A stretch of 64,000 nucleotides of DNA from Bacteroidota bacterium (GCA_021824145.1 JAKALM010000014.1:20496-84495); one strand, 5' to 3'; shown: positions 43,341-53,881, counted from the first letter of the stretch. The notes: a model not told the origin generated them from the letters alone. Made by a program: numbers and translations.

Positions 43341-45593
43341 CTATTTAAGCAAAGTAAATTCCGAACTTAAATCTCCCACAAAAACTTTAAATTTTCCTGG
43401 CTCAACAATTCTTTTATCTTGCCTTCCGATAAATGATAAATCATAATCATCAAGAGTAAACTCAACTGTTTTAGTTTCTCCCGGATTAAGTTCTATTTTT
43501 GAAAATCGTTTTAATTGCTTTACCGGTCTTGATACTGAAGCATATTCGTCATTCAAGTAAAGAAGAACTGCATCTTTGCTTTTTCTGTTCCCAGTATTTT
43601 TTACATCTACAGAAATTTTTATCTTCTCTCCTTTTTTAATTTCATTTTTATCTAGTTTTAAATTCGAATAATTAAAAGTTGTATAACTTAAACCATAACC
43701 AAATGGCCATTGCGGATCAAATTGATTTCCTTCGGCAGCTTCTATCGGTTTATAATCATAATGAACTAAATCATCCGGAAATTTTGGATAAGTTACCGAC
43801 AAACGTGCGCTTGGATTCGCATCTCCAAACAAAATATTTGAAATAGCTTCGCCTCCGTTCATTCCTGGGAGAAATGCTAATAGAATTCCTTTTGCGCCAT
43901 CAACAATACTATTGATTACTCGCGGCCGCCCTTCAATCATTACAAGGATCACTGGCTTGCCGGTTTTAATTAACGCATGAGCAAGTTTTAATTGGGCTGC
44001 ATCTAAGGTAAGATCATTTATATTGCCTGGAGTTTCGCAGTAAGCGTGTTCGCCCAGACAAACAATTATATCATCAACATCTTTTGCAGCTTTAACTGCT
44101 TCTTCAATATTTATTTCACTATCGAAACTTGTTCCTTCAACATATTTCACATTTGCAGAATTAATTTTTTCTTGAATTGCTTTTAAAACAGTTGGTTTAT
44201 CTTTCGGATAAAGTGATTCTTCATTTCCTTGCCAAGTAATTGTCCAGCCGCTGTTTAAGACAGAAAGCATATTTGCCGTTGGGCCTGTTACTAAAATTTT
44301 TGCATTTTTTGAAAGCGGCAAAATATTTCCATCATTTTTTGCAAGCACAATTGATTCTTCTGAAGCTTGTAAATTTATTTTATCAGATTGTTTGGAGGCA
44401 AATTGTGATTTTAAATTTTCATCAGGATAAGGATTCTCAAACAAGCCAAGCATCATTTTTACTCGCAATATTCTAGAAACAGATTCATCAATTCTCGACT
44501 CGGGAACTTTGCCTTCTTTTACAAGCTTCAATAAATAATTATAAAAACTAAAATCTAAAGGAACCATGCTCATATCAACGCCAGCCATCACTGCCATTCT
44601 AACAGCTTCTTCTGGAGAATCAGCAACCTTATCTCTTGTGTAAAGCCGTTCGATGTCCTGCCAATCCGAAACAACAAGGCCTTTAAATTTCATTTGGCCG
44701 CGAAGAACCTCTGTCAGCAAATGATAATTTGAATGTCCAGGAATTCCATTAACTTCAGAAGAGTTCACCATAACTGTTTGAGCCCCGGCTTCAATTGCTT
44801 TTTCAAAGGGTGGAAGAAAATATTCTTGCATCATCCTTTCGGAAATCCATGCAGGTGTTCTATCCTTACCACTTATCGGAAAACTGTATCCGACATAATG
44901 TTTAAGGCAAACTGCAACTTTATCTTTATCGCTAATGTCATCGCCTTGCGCGCCTTCAATATAACTTTCACCCATCTTGGAATCGAGATAAACATCTTCG
45001 CCGTAAGTTTCCCATAAACGCGGCCAAAGCTGCTGGCGGCCTAAATCTAACACTGGATAAAAATTCCATGGTATTCCGGAAGCTCTAACTTCGAGCGCTG
45101 TGATTTCTCCTTCTTTCTTAACAAGATCAGAATTAAATGTCGCAGCCATATTTATTGCTTGTGGAAAAAGAGTAGCGCCGGTTGTATAATTTGCACCGTG
45201 AATCGCGTCTATTCCATATAAGATTGGAATTTTTAATCTGGTTTCTTTTGTTGCGATATCCTGAATTTGTGTAATTAACTTATGCCAATAATCCACGCTT
45301 AGAGCAACATCGTAAACATTTAAAATTGATCCGACATGATACTTAACAATAGCATCTTTCATTTTATTGATGTCGTATTCAAAATGCTGAGTGGCTGTAC
45401 CATGCTGTTTAGCCATTGTCTCAATAGTAACTTGAGTCATTTGACCAATTTTTTCTTCAAGCGTCATCTTCGAAAGAAGGTTCTTAACTCTTTTTTCAAT
45501 TGTTTCTTCTTTCTTTATTTGTTTTTCTTTTGAAGTTGACACAGACGATAAAAATAAGACTAAAAGCACAGCTAGATAAACAAAACTTTTCAT
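43341..45593 (-). CDS. bglX: Glycoside hydrolase family 3 beta-glucosidase
   Basis: This 750-aa exported enzyme removes terminal beta-linked glucose (or xylose) from oligosaccharides. It has a signal peptide (about 1-20), a GH3 barrel with PILYGIDAIHGANYTTGATLFP, KHYVGYSFP and the nucleophile Asp in GLVVSDWQDIERLY, the second GH3 domain with VCLGEHAYCETPGN, and a fibronectin-III-like C-terminal domain (about 665-745). No T9SS sorting domain is present, so it is likely periplasmic. The ATG at 45593 is preceded by AAAGG. It would finish off oligomers produced by the GH5 enzyme and imported by the receptor encoded upstream. Confidence 0.94.
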   Translation of the reverse strand: MKSFVYLAVLLVLFLSSVSTSKEKQIKKEETIEKRVKNLLSKMTLEEKIGQMTQVTIETMAKQHGTATQHFEYDINKMKDAIVKYHVGSILNVYDVALSVDYWHKLITQIQDIATKETRLKIPILYGIDAIHGANYTTGATLFPQAINMAATFNSDLVKKEGEITALEVRASGIPWNFYPVLDLGRQQLWPRLWETYGEDVYLDSKMGESYIEGAQGDDISDKDKVAVCLKHYVGYSFPISGKDRTPAWISERMMQEYFLPPFEKAIEAGAQTVMVNSSEVNGIPGHSNYHLLTEVLRGQMKFKGLVVSDWQDIERLYTRDKVADSPEEAVRMAVMAGVDMSMVPLDFSFYNYLLKLVKEGKVPESRIDESVSRILRVKMMLGLFENPYPDENLKSQFASKQSDKINLQASEESIVLAKNDGNILPLSKNAKILVTGPTANMLSVLNSGWTITWQGNEESLYPKDKPTVLKAIQEKINSANVKYVEGTSFDSEINIEEAVKAAKDVDDIIVCLGEHAYCETPGNINDLTLDAAQLKLAHALIKTGKPVILVMIEGRPRVINSIVDGAKGILLAFLPGMNGGEAISNILFGDANPSARLSVTYPKFPDDLVHYDYKPIEAAEGNQFDPQWPFGYGLSYTTFNYSNLKLDKNEIKKGEKIKISVDVKNTGNRKSKDAVLLYLNDEYASVSRPVKQLKRFSKIELNPGETKTVEFTLDDYDLSFIGRQDKRIVEPGKFKVFVGDLSSEFTLLK

Positions 45594-45657
45594 TTAAATA
45601 CCTTTTATAATTGAGTTATCTTTTGTGCGGCCTAAGAAACTGCCGAAAAAAAGAATT

Positions 45658-46908
45658 TTATTTAAGTAAAATCATTTTCTTAATTGAAGTGAAATTTCCC
45701 GATCTTAATTGATACAGATAAATACCACTTGACAAATTTTCTCCATTAAACTTTACTATATGTAAGCCAGAAGATTGACTTTCGTTTACCAATGTTTCTA
45801 TCTCTTTGCCGATTGCATTATAAATTTTTAAAGTTACAAATCCGCTTTTTTGCAATTGATATGAAATATTTGTTGTTGGGTTAAATGGATTTGGATAATT
45901 CTGATGCAATTCAAAATTATTAACTACATTATTTTGCAAATGATCTTTAACTTCGGTAATAACTTCAGATAAATTCCGCGTCCATATTTCTCCGTTCAAA
46001 GAACCAGCGAATAATGTAGAACCATTGACTGCTAAGCTGTAAATGTAACCATCTGTTAGGCCAGTATCTGAAGACGTCCATAAAGATCCACTGTTTAACG
46101 AAACAAAAATCCCGTCACCAGATGTTCCAACAATTAGATTTGGATGAAGCACAACCAATGCACGAATATATGTATTTGTTAATCCATTGTTCATCAAACT
46201 CCAACTGAAACCATTGTTACTTGTAGAATAAACACCTTCATCATTTCCTAAATAAACGTTTGGACCATCTGTAACAATTGTATAAATGAATAATTTATTT
46301 ATGCCGGTGTTGCTTTGCGTCCAGCTTGCGCCGTAATCATCGGAAAGATAAACCCCATCACCCCAAGTTCCGGCATATAGTCTATTTCCTTTTATTCCAA
46401 GCGATCTTACATATAAATTATTTAAGCCATTATTAACTGGTTTCCACGTTAAACCGTTATCTGAAGAAATAAAAATACCGCCGCCCCAAGTTCCAGCAAA
46501 TAAATTAGAATCGAGGATGGCAAGGGTATAAACATTCGCATTGGTTAATGTTGAACCGGAATTTTTCCACGTTTTACCATTATCACTGGAGATAAAAATT
46601 CCGCTGCCGTATGTACCAACGTAAAGATTATTTGAGTTCTTAATAATAACATTTATATCTGATGTTGTTAAGCCAGAATCAATGTAAGTCCAGCTTTTTC
46701 CATTGTCTTGAGACAAATATAAATTTCCACCGAGTGTACCAGCGTAAACATTTGAACCGTCCGCTTCTAAGGAAACCACTCGCCCAGGCAACGCACCGTG
46801 CCCTCCCGGCGGATCTGGAAGAATTGTTTTAGTCCATTGCGCAAAACTATTTTCAGAAAGAAAAGTTAATGCACATAAAAAAATTAACAGTAAAAATATT
46901 TTTTTCAT
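45658..46908 (-). CDS. T9SS-exported BNR-type beta-propeller protein
   Basis: This 416-aa protein has a signal peptide (about 1-23), six to seven repeated blades of about 43 residues with SDNGKTW or DDYGASW Asp-box motifs and LYAGTWGDGVY type strands, and a C-terminal T9SS type A sorting domain. That domain starts [16 protein letters not shown] and ends SIKKMILLK. The propeller resembles sialidase/sortilin-like BNR folds but shows no catalytic set, so it may bind a surface glycan or protein. It starts 30 bases after the PorV-family gene stop and is followed by bglX. Confidence 0.88.
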   Translation of the reverse strand: MKKIFLLLIFLCALTFLSENSFAQWTKTILPDPPGGHGALPGRVVSLEADGSNVYAGTLGGNLYLSQDNGKSWTYIDSGLTTSDINVIIKNSNNLYVGTYGSGIFISSDNGKTWKNSGSTLTNANVYTLAILDSNLFAGTWGGGIFISSDNGLTWKPVNNGLNNLYVRSLGIKGNRLYAGTWGDGVYLSDDYGASWTQSNTGINKLFIYTIVTDGPNVYLGNDEGVYSTSNNGFSWSLMNNGLTNTYIRALVVLHPNLIVGTSGDGIFVSLNSGSLWTSSDTGLTDGYIYSLAVNGSTLFAGSLNGEIWTRNLSEVITEVKDHLQNNVVNNFELHQNYPNPFNPTTNISYQLQKSGFVTLKIYNAIGKEIETLVNESQSSGLHIVKFNGENLSSGIYLYQLRSGNFTSIKKMILLK

Positions 46909-46938
46909 TTAAATACCCAATGTTCTTTTATATATTTA

Positions 46939-47973
46939 TCAGAAAGCGATTCCTAAAGAAAATTGTTGAATATTATTTAATCTGCCAAAGTTTTGATAAG
47001 CATAGTCTAACCTAATTGCAATGTTGCCTAAAAGTATTTGCTTCAAACCAAAACCAAGCGCAAAAGATTCTTCAGAGTCAGTTAAGAATAATGATTTATA
47101 ACCGCCTCGAATTGCAATAATATCATCAAACACATATTCACCGCCAATGTTTATGCTTTCATAATTATCACTTGGATGTAAAGCATCAACCGCAATTGTA
47201 AATTTGTGTTTTTCTGTAGCAATAGGACTGTAAGCTAACCCAACTCTAAATGTAAGCGGCAATGACCAATAATCTGTACTTAGATTTGCAGGAATTTTTC
47301 CATTGTTACCAGTTGTTGTCGGATCGGGGTCATAAGTTACCAATGTGGAATTTCCCTGCATCTGCATTTTTGTTCCAAAGTTTGAAACCGACATCCCCAG
47401 CATTATTCCATCGAATGGAGTTCTGTATTGAACACCAAGGTCCATTGCAAATCCTATTGCATTGGCTTGCCAGATTGATTGATAAATTATCTTTGGATTA
47501 AAACCGATTGCAAAGTTGTCTGTTAAATTAATAGCGTAACCAAGACTAAATGCAATGTCTGAAGCATTAAAAACTTGTCCTGTACCATCAGGCGCATCAA
47601 CGGTTGTAACTTTCATATCCCCATAAGAAGATGAAGTAAAGCTAAAACCGACTGTTCCCATTCCACCCAAATTATAAGATGCTGCAATATAGTTATAAGC
47701 TACATCTGCAATCCAATTTGTATGGTCAAAAACAATTCCAACGCCTTCTAATTTTGCTAAGCCGGCTGGATTCCAAAAGAAAGCGCTTTGATCATCAGAA
47801 ATTGCAACGAAAGCACTTCCCATTGCAATTGCTTTTGCGCCCTGTCCAATTGAGAGAAAAGATGCTGCAGTAGTTCCTTTTTTAGAAACATCTGAAACAA
47901 AATTACTTTGACAAAATGTCATCGAAGAGATTAAGACAGTTGATAATAAAATTATTAAAGCTCTGATTTTCAT
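46939..47973 (-). CDS. PorV/PorQ-family outer-membrane protein
   Basis: This 344-aa outer-membrane beta-barrel (FadL-like fold) has a signal peptide (about 1-22, ending TFCQ) and the family pattern AASFLSIGQGAKAIAMGSAF, then SAFFWNPAGLAKLEG. The C-terminus ends in Phe (FSLGIAF), as in barrels inserted by BAM. PorV shuttles T9SS cargo to the attachment complex at the surface; many paralogues exist and their individual roles are unknown. Here it lies between the 1039-aa surface protein (12-base gap) and a T9SS cargo gene, suggesting a locus-specific shuttle. GGAG precedes the ATG. Confidence 0.87.
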   Translation of the reverse strand: MKIRALIILLSTVLISSMTFCQSNFVSDVSKKGTTAASFLSIGQGAKAIAMGSAFVAISDDQSAFFWNPAGLAKLEGVGIVFDHTNWIADVAYNYIAASYNLGGMGTVGFSFTSSSYGDMKVTTVDAPDGTGQVFNASDIAFSLGYAINLTDNFAIGFNPKIIYQSIWQANAIGFAMDLGVQYRTPFDGIMLGMSVSNFGTKMQMQGNSTLVTYDPDPTTTGNNGKIPANLSTDYWSLPLTFRVGLAYSPIATEKHKFTIAVDALHPSDNYESINIGGEYVFDDIIAIRGGYKSLFLTDSEESFALGFGLKQILLGNIAIRLDYAYQNFGRLNNIQQFSLGIAF

Positions 47974-47985
47974 CTTTTATCTCCG

Positions 47986-50900
47986 CTATTTAATTACTGC
48001 AAATTTGCCAATGTATTCGCCAATACCAGGTGCGTCTACATGAAATACATAAATTCCGTAAGAAACATCCATACCATCATCAGAAACAAGATCCCACGAA
48101 ATTGCACCGCCGCTGTTTAAATTTGAATCATCTTTATAAAGAGTTTTTACAAGCGCTCCGGCTATTGTATAAATTCTAATTGTGCATTTTGCAGGAAGAT
48201 GAGTGAAATCTATTTTTCTTTCACCGCGCCCAGTGGTAAACAAAGTTCTCGGCTCCCAAGATGCTGCCGCAATATAGGGATTCGGTACTACGGTAATACC
48301 CGAAAGATTTTTATTTGCCAATGAGCTGCTTACCGTTGATGATTTGGTTGTAAAACTAAAATAATCACCTGTTTGAAATGGTTTTACTGTATAAATTCTA
48401 AACTTATCGCCTGGCTGCGGATATACTGGTGTAACTGCTGGATTTAATGGCGGCTGATAATGAATCCGCCACGAATATTTTACTTGATTATTTACAGGTT
48501 GTATAAAAACAATGTCATCACCTAGTGTTAATGATTTGGATTTATCATTGTCTATAATTTCGCTTTTTACAGAATCTCCAGTGTTCATATTAATGATAGT
48601 ATAATTCACAGGAATTTTGTTGTATGGAGTAGTTCCAACTGTGTGATCATAAAATTCCATTTCGTAATCTGCGGGCCAGCGGACATCTAAGCTGGGAGAC
48701 GTCATATCGGGAATAACACTTAAATTAAGATTGCTATTCCCCACATACCATCCAGTGAGAGTATCATTAATAGCGACTGTTGTATCATTGTTGAAAGAAA
48801 AAACTATTCCATCAAATGGCGGGCTGAAAGTAGTTTTGCCAAATACAGTAGCATCAACATTATTTTCTAATGTATCTGCAATTCCATTAAAATTTTTCAC
48901 AACAGTATAAGATACTGTTCTATAATTTGGTATCGTGCCTTGTGAGTTAAATTTTATAATGTAATTCGCACCATCAATTATTGTCTGCGGGTTAAAAATA
49001 TTTACACTCGTTATAGACCCAGTGCCAAGCCCGCTAGTAACATTGCTTAATTTACCAACAACTTGCGGAGGCACATAACCAGCAACAGGTGCGTTTGGAG
49101 TTACAACTGCACAATTGATATCAACAAAAGTAATGTTGCCAGCATAATCTTGTCGAATTATTTTGGAACATTCTGTCGGCTGCAAACCATGGGTTCCTCT
49201 GTTGGGATCACCTTTTGTATAAGAGCAGACTGCATAATAATATGTTTTACCATTCTCAACGGTGGTATCTATAAATGAATGTTGAAGTCCAGTATTGCTG
49301 CCTCTCCAAAAATGAGCGCCATTTATTCCAACCGGATCCGGACCAGAAATTGAATCTGCCAAATCATATTGAGCAATTGGCTTCCAGTATTTTGGTTCAC
49401 CTTGGGAATCGGTAATAAGTTTAACATCGTTAAACTGTGGTTCTAAGCTCCTATAAATTGTGTAGCCTTCGAAAGATTTTTTATATCCTTGCTTGGGATC
49501 GTTATTTTCAAATCCAAGGAATGAATCCCTTGATTGCTCAGCAATATTATCCCAATATAAAAATACTTTTCTATCACCAGCAACGGCATTTAAATGAGGT
49601 GTATAAGGTGGTTTTGAAAAGTTATAATTTGCATTATAAATCTGCTGTACTGTTTCTTTGTTAAACAATAATTGGTTTAAATCATTTCCCATTATTATTG
49701 CAAGTGAGAATCTTTCTCTCAAACCTTTGCCAAGTATAAATGGCCCTGAAGCAAACACCATACTAATATTTGTATTCTGAACTAATGTGTCTTTAAATCC
49801 ATTATTCATCTTTCCCCACATTACATCATCATTTTTTGGCCAGCCGCCGGTTGGGCCTTTATCTGCCAATATATATATTGAAACCGCTGTCAATCCAATT
49901 TGATCTGATTCATCTTTATCAGTTTCATCAAAATGCGGTTCACCATGAGTCGGAAGTCCATCTCCCTCGCCTTCATCTGGACCAGTATAACTTGGATCCC
50001 ACGGACCCAAACCATCTCTTCCAACGTCATCATTTAAAGGTTCTCCAGGATCCCATTTCCCATTGCCATTTAAATCAGTGTATGGAACCCAGTTATGGTT
50101 ATTGTCAATATTATCATCTCTTCTTTCATCAATCATTCCATCCTGGTCATTATCTATTCCATCAAAAGGATTGCCTGGGCTTTCCAGATAAGCATATCCC
50201 ATGTAACCAGTTTGCCAATTTCCAGGGTTTCCAATTCCAGAAGGCGCCCATGAATAAGCAATATCCAAAGCAGTATTAAAATATGCACTATTACCTGGTT
50301 CTGTTGAGTTTGCACCGCCAATACCTGGATCGGCATAAAATCCAAATCCCGTGCTGTCATATGTATGATCAGCTAAATTTACAATGTCATAATGCCAGAA
50401 AATTATATCCTCGGCTAACACGTGAGACCATTGAAATCCGCGAACTTCAACTCGCAAACCCAAACCGGCTCTGTTTGAATCGCTTGCAATTGGAAAATAA
50501 TTATACGGCGGCAAAGTGAATTTTTTATCCTGTGAATCGTCTAACACAAAAAATGTTTCGAAGTCTGCATTCATAACATTCTTGCCAAAGTATCCGTACC
50601 ATTTCCCATTCCATGAAGGATCTAATCCCAAAGCTGAAGGCCAGGTTGGCGGATATGATGTTGGATCGATGCTCATTGCTGGACTGGTACCCGACGGATT
50701 GAAATATCCTGGTACTGGTTCTAATCCCCATGGCATTTGAGTTACTGGATCCATGCTATACTCTTCGCGATAAGCAGATATAATTGGATTAATTTTTTTC
50801 CCAGTTGGCGTTGTTACCCTTGCACCAATTAAAATTGCTTGGCCGTCAAGATAATTATGACCAGATCCTGAAGGCCATTCAACTGTGGGCGCAAATTGCC

Positions 50901-51105
50901 ACTTGCCAACTTCACCATCATTATAAAATAGTGTGTTAATTCTGTTACCGACCATTATTCCTTGTCTACGGTACTGAAAATTTCCATAAGGCTCGGCACG
51001 GTATTGCTGTATACGAGGATCCACTTGGCCATCTTCAATCTGTGCAAAAGCTATATTAAATGATGCGGCTAAGAAACAAAATATTAAAAAGAGTTTTCCT
51101 TTCAT
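47986..51105 (-). CDS. Large secreted Asp-rich surface protein next to a TonB receptor
   Basis: I do not recognise the bulk of this 1039-aa protein. It has a signal peptide (about 1-21, ending IAFAQ), a long N-terminal region rich in Tyr, Trp and Pro, and an insertion with calcium-loop-like Asp repeats at about residues 316-400 (DGIDNDQDGMIDERRDD, DLNGNGKWDPGE). A fibronectin-type region lies around 510-650, and a FlgD-like C-terminal domain at about 940-1039 has IRIYTIAGALVKTLY and SYGIYVFHVDAPG. The end is related to T9SS sorting domains but lacks NPFNP (it has VVPNPYIAAA). It lies 25 bases after the TonB receptor gene and 12 before the PorV-family gene. It holds the place of SusD without resembling it. 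Confidence 0.7.
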   Translation of the reverse strand: MKGKLFLIFCFLAASFNIAFAQIEDGQVDPRIQQYRAEPYGNFQYRRQGIMVGNRINTLFYNDGEVGKWQFAPTVEWPSGSGHNYLDGQAILIGARVTTPTGKKINPIISAYREEYSMDPVTQMPWGLEPVPGYFNPSGTSPAMSIDPTSYPPTWPSALGLDPSWNGKWYGYFGKNVMNADFETFFVLDDSQDKKFTLPPYNYFPIASDSNRAGLGLRVEVRGFQWSHVLAEDIIFWHYDIVNLADHTYDSTGFGFYADPGIGGANSTEPGNSAYFNTALDIAYSWAPSGIGNPGNWQTGYMGYAYLESPGNPFDGIDNDQDGMIDERRDDNIDNNHNWVPYTDLNGNGKWDPGEPLNDDVGRDGLGPWDPSYTGPDEGEGDGLPTHGEPHFDETDKDESDQIGLTAVSIYILADKGPTGGWPKNDDVMWGKMNNGFKDTLVQNTNISMVFASGPFILGKGLRERFSLAIIMGNDLNQLLFNKETVQQIYNANYNFSKPPYTPHLNAVAGDRKVFLYWDNIAEQSRDSFLGFENNDPKQGYKKSFEGYTIYRSLEPQFNDVKLITDSQGEPKYWKPIAQYDLADSISGPDPVGINGAHFWRGSNTGLQHSFIDTTVENGKTYYYAVCSYTKGDPNRGTHGLQPTECSKIIRQDYAGNITFVDINCAVVTPNAPVAGYVPPQVVGKLSNVTSGLGTGSITSVNIFNPQTIIDGANYIIKFNSQGTIPNYRTVSYTVVKNFNGIADTLENNVDATVFGKTTFSPPFDGIVFSFNNDTTVAINDTLTGWYVGNSNLNLSVIPDMTSPSLDVRWPADYEMEFYDHTVGTTPYNKIPVNYTIINMNTGDSVKSEIIDNDKSKSLTLGDDIVFIQPVNNQVKYSWRIHYQPPLNPAVTPVYPQPGDKFRIYTVKPFQTGDYFSFTTKSSTVSSSLANKNLSGITVVPNPYIAAASWEPRTLFTTGRGERKIDFTHLPAKCTIRIYTIAGALVKTLYKDDSNLNSGGAISWDLVSDDGMDVSYGIYVFHVDAPGIGEYIGKFAVIK

Positions 51106-51130
51106 TCCATAATCTCCTAATCTATATATC

Positions 51131-53881
51131 CTAAAAACCTAACTTAACACCAATGCGAAGCTGCCTTGGCGTAGAAATGTTTCCAGGATTGTTTACGTAT
51201 TGCTGGATTGTGTTTAATCCAATAATTGGCCCTGCGAGATAAGTATACAAGTCAATATTAGCTCTTCCGCTTGCAGCGTCAACATTCCATTCATTTTTAA
51301 TATCCAATAGATTATATACTAAAAGGAATGCACTCAAATCGATGCCGCCAATTTTGAAATATTTTTCAGCTCTTAAATCAACATTATAAGTTGGTGGTTT
51401 TAAACCGCCGTTCTCAAAACGCAAACCTTGAGAAACTCTCACATCCTCGGTATATGGAAAGCCTGATCCGTAATTAAAAATTAACCCTGCACTCCAATCG
51501 TTTGCTTGCCCAAAGTTAAGTGAAATATTTAATGTTGATCTTTGATCCCAATCCAATGGAACAAAAATCTTATTCGTTTCGATTGGCGGACTTGTTTGAC
51601 TATTATAGAAAACCGACATTGGATCTGATGCGTCACCTTCAGCAATTTGATAAGTATAATCTAACTTTGCGCTAAAGAAATCCGAAAATCTTTTATCAAG
51701 CGAAACAATAAAACCTCTAACGTTTGCGTAATCTCGATTAATATATCTTGCATAATTTACACCTTGATAAGTGTTGATGATTTCCATGCCCAACCAGTTT
51801 CTAATATCTCGGTAATAAACTGTGAAATCTAGAGAAAGATCACTTGCAAGCGCCTGCTGTAATCCAATTTCGTACATTACTGTTTTCTGAGCTTTTAAAT
51901 CAGGGTTACCCATCACCGTTGAAAGTGAGGCGCTTAAAGGTACAATCTCATCGGAGTTTACATATAAATTTGAAAAGCTTGGTATTTGGAAAAAGTGACC
52001 GTATGAAAAATGTATAATCCCTCTATCTGTGATTGGGAATGAAATTCCTAATCTAGGACTAAGCTGCATTTTAGCTGAAGCTTCAACCATTTGTCCGGCA
52101 TTTGCAAAATTTGTATCTCGAAGAGGGTTTCTTAAATCTGCAAGGTATTGCGAGTTTGGTTTGAAATAATCGAAACGCAAACCAAAATTGATAATCATTA
52201 TGTCATATTCTGCTTTATCTTGAATATAAGCCGAAAAAGTTGTTGGGTATTTTGTATATGCTTGATTATCCGGAGTTCCTAATTGGCGATATCCCAAAGT
52301 GAAAACCGAATCATTAGGAGTTAAATTAACTTCATTGTAAGAATGGTTATAAAGTTTGTACCAGTCAAGCTCTGCGCCAACCCCAATTTTATGTTCTTTT
52401 GAAACTTGTGCATTTAATTGCCACTGAAGAATGCTTTGAATTGTTTCTCTTTCATAACGACCTGATTGCTGCCCGCCGGATTGGAAAGTGTAATTTGAAA
52501 TTGGTGCACCCTGATATGGATCCACATAACGCGGATCGTAAGGATCTGCATAAACATAACCGCGATAATCATACCTGTTAACAGCAAACTTTAATGTTTG
52601 ATAAACACTTTGAGAAGGTACATGAGAAATTTGGAAGCTATGAATCCAATTATTCATGTAGTGATTCATTATTCCATCTGGAGTCCATGACCATGCGTGA
52701 TCATAATATTTGTTCCAATCTTTATTCCAGAACAAGCTGTAAGTTAATTTCACAACTGGAAGCGAATAGGTTAACTTTCCATTAAACGAATATCTTTCTG
52801 TAGGATTCATCGGGACAAAAGATGAATCTCCTGTGTGAGGAATTATATAAATTGGGTTTCCATTCGGATCTAGGATAGCATTGCCACTTGGATCTTTTAA
52901 CTGAAATGGAGATGTATCGGAAACATTATATATTCTTCTGCCGTACAAATATCCATCATCATGATAGTATCTGCCGGTAGTAAAAAAAGTTAGATGATTT
53001 AATAACATTGATGGGCCGCTTAAACTAAACTCATAATCTTTAGTTCTCAGCGACATCAACTTCCCAACATTAGGGAAAAGATTTGTATGTGTTGTTACAT
53101 AATCTCCAGCATATGCAGATAATGAACCGTGAAAATTTTGTGTACCATCTTGAGTTACAATATTAACAACGCCTGACATCGCCTGTCCGTACTCAGCGTT
53201 AAATGTTCCGCTTATTACTTCCATTTCTCTTATGGATGAATTTTCAACTTGAAGCGGAAGAGAACCATTAAAAGCATCGGTTACAGGAAGTCCATCAACA
53301 AGGTAAGCAACTTCATCTGAGCGGCCGCCTCTAAAATGGCCGCCGACAACACCTGCCTGTAAATTAATTATTTGACCAACACTTTCAACCGGCATCATCT
53401 TAATGTCGTTTGATGATATTGTTACTGAAGTTGACGTCAAATCTTTTTGAACAAGCGGTCTTTGAGCGGTGATTACTACTTCTTTTGCGCTGACTGTTGT
53501 TGGGTTTAGTTTTACATCTAGCCTGAAAGTCAAATCAATTTTGATTGGAACTTTTCTTACAACAGTTTTTTCATAACCAACCGAACTTATGATTACGTTA
53601 TAATCGCCAGGAGGAATATTATTGATATAATAATAACCATCAACGTCAGCAGCGGCGCCCAAATAAGTTCCTTCAATCATTACATTTGCTCCAACAATCG
53701 GCTCGCCGGTTTGCGAGTCTGTAATTTTTCCAGCCAGTTTACCGGTTGTTCCCGCATAAGTCATATTTACGAAGAAGGAGCCGAAGGAAAAAATGATCAG
53801 AAAGGAAACTAAAAATATTTTTTGCGCCTTTTCAAAAAGATATTTTAAGTTGATCACATTCATAGTATCGAAATTACACAT
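51131..53881 (-). CDS. TonB-dependent receptor with carboxypeptidase-like N-terminal domain
   Basis: This 916-aa outer-membrane transporter has a hydrophobic signal region (about 20-43), a CarboxypepD_reg-like domain (about 47-130, GKLAGKITDSQTGEPIVGAN), a plug (about 140-245, with VYLVDGLPVTDAFNGS-type wording: AYLVDGLPVTD) and a beta-barrel of about 650 residues ending RIGVKLGF with terminal Phe. Such receptors import oligosaccharides, siderophores or peptides using TonB energy. The glycosidases around it suggest a glycan ligand, but sequence does not tell. The start is either ATG 53881 or ATG 53863; GGGA before the first favours it. It heads a three-gene set with the 1039-aa and PorV-family genes. 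Confidence 0.9.
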   Translation of the reverse strand: MCNFDTMNVINLKYLFEKAQKIFLVSFLIIFSFGSFFVNMTYAGTTGKLAGKITDSQTGEPIVGANVMIEGTYLGAAADVDGYYYINNIPPGDYNVIISSVGYEKTVVRKVPIKIDLTFRLDVKLNPTTVSAKEVVITAQRPLVQKDLTSTSVTISSNDIKMMPVESVGQIINLQAGVVGGHFRGGRSDEVAYLVDGLPVTDAFNGSLPLQVENSSIREMEVISGTFNAEYGQAMSGVVNIVTQDGTQNFHGSLSAYAGDYVTTHTNLFPNVGKLMSLRTKDYEFSLSGPSMLLNHLTFFTTGRYYHDDGYLYGRRIYNVSDTSPFQLKDPSGNAILDPNGNPIYIIPHTGDSSFVPMNPTERYSFNGKLTYSLPVVKLTYSLFWNKDWNKYYDHAWSWTPDGIMNHYMNNWIHSFQISHVPSQSVYQTLKFAVNRYDYRGYVYADPYDPRYVDPYQGAPISNYTFQSGGQQSGRYERETIQSILQWQLNAQVSKEHKIGVGAELDWYKLYNHSYNEVNLTPNDSVFTLGYRQLGTPDNQAYTKYPTTFSAYIQDKAEYDIMIINFGLRFDYFKPNSQYLADLRNPLRDTNFANAGQMVEASAKMQLSPRLGISFPITDRGIIHFSYGHFFQIPSFSNLYVNSDEIVPLSASLSTVMGNPDLKAQKTVMYEIGLQQALASDLSLDFTVYYRDIRNWLGMEIINTYQGVNYARYINRDYANVRGFIVSLDKRFSDFFSAKLDYTYQIAEGDASDPMSVFYNSQTSPPIETNKIFVPLDWDQRSTLNISLNFGQANDWSAGLIFNYGSGFPYTEDVRVSQGLRFENGGLKPPTYNVDLRAEKYFKIGGIDLSAFLLVYNLLDIKNEWNVDAASGRANIDLYTYLAGPIIGLNTIQQYVNNPGNISTPRQLRIGVKLGF

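Noticed and set aside
47986..51105. SusD homologue next to the TonB receptor
   Set aside because: There is no lipobox, no TPR-rich SusD pattern, and the size is about twice that of SusD.
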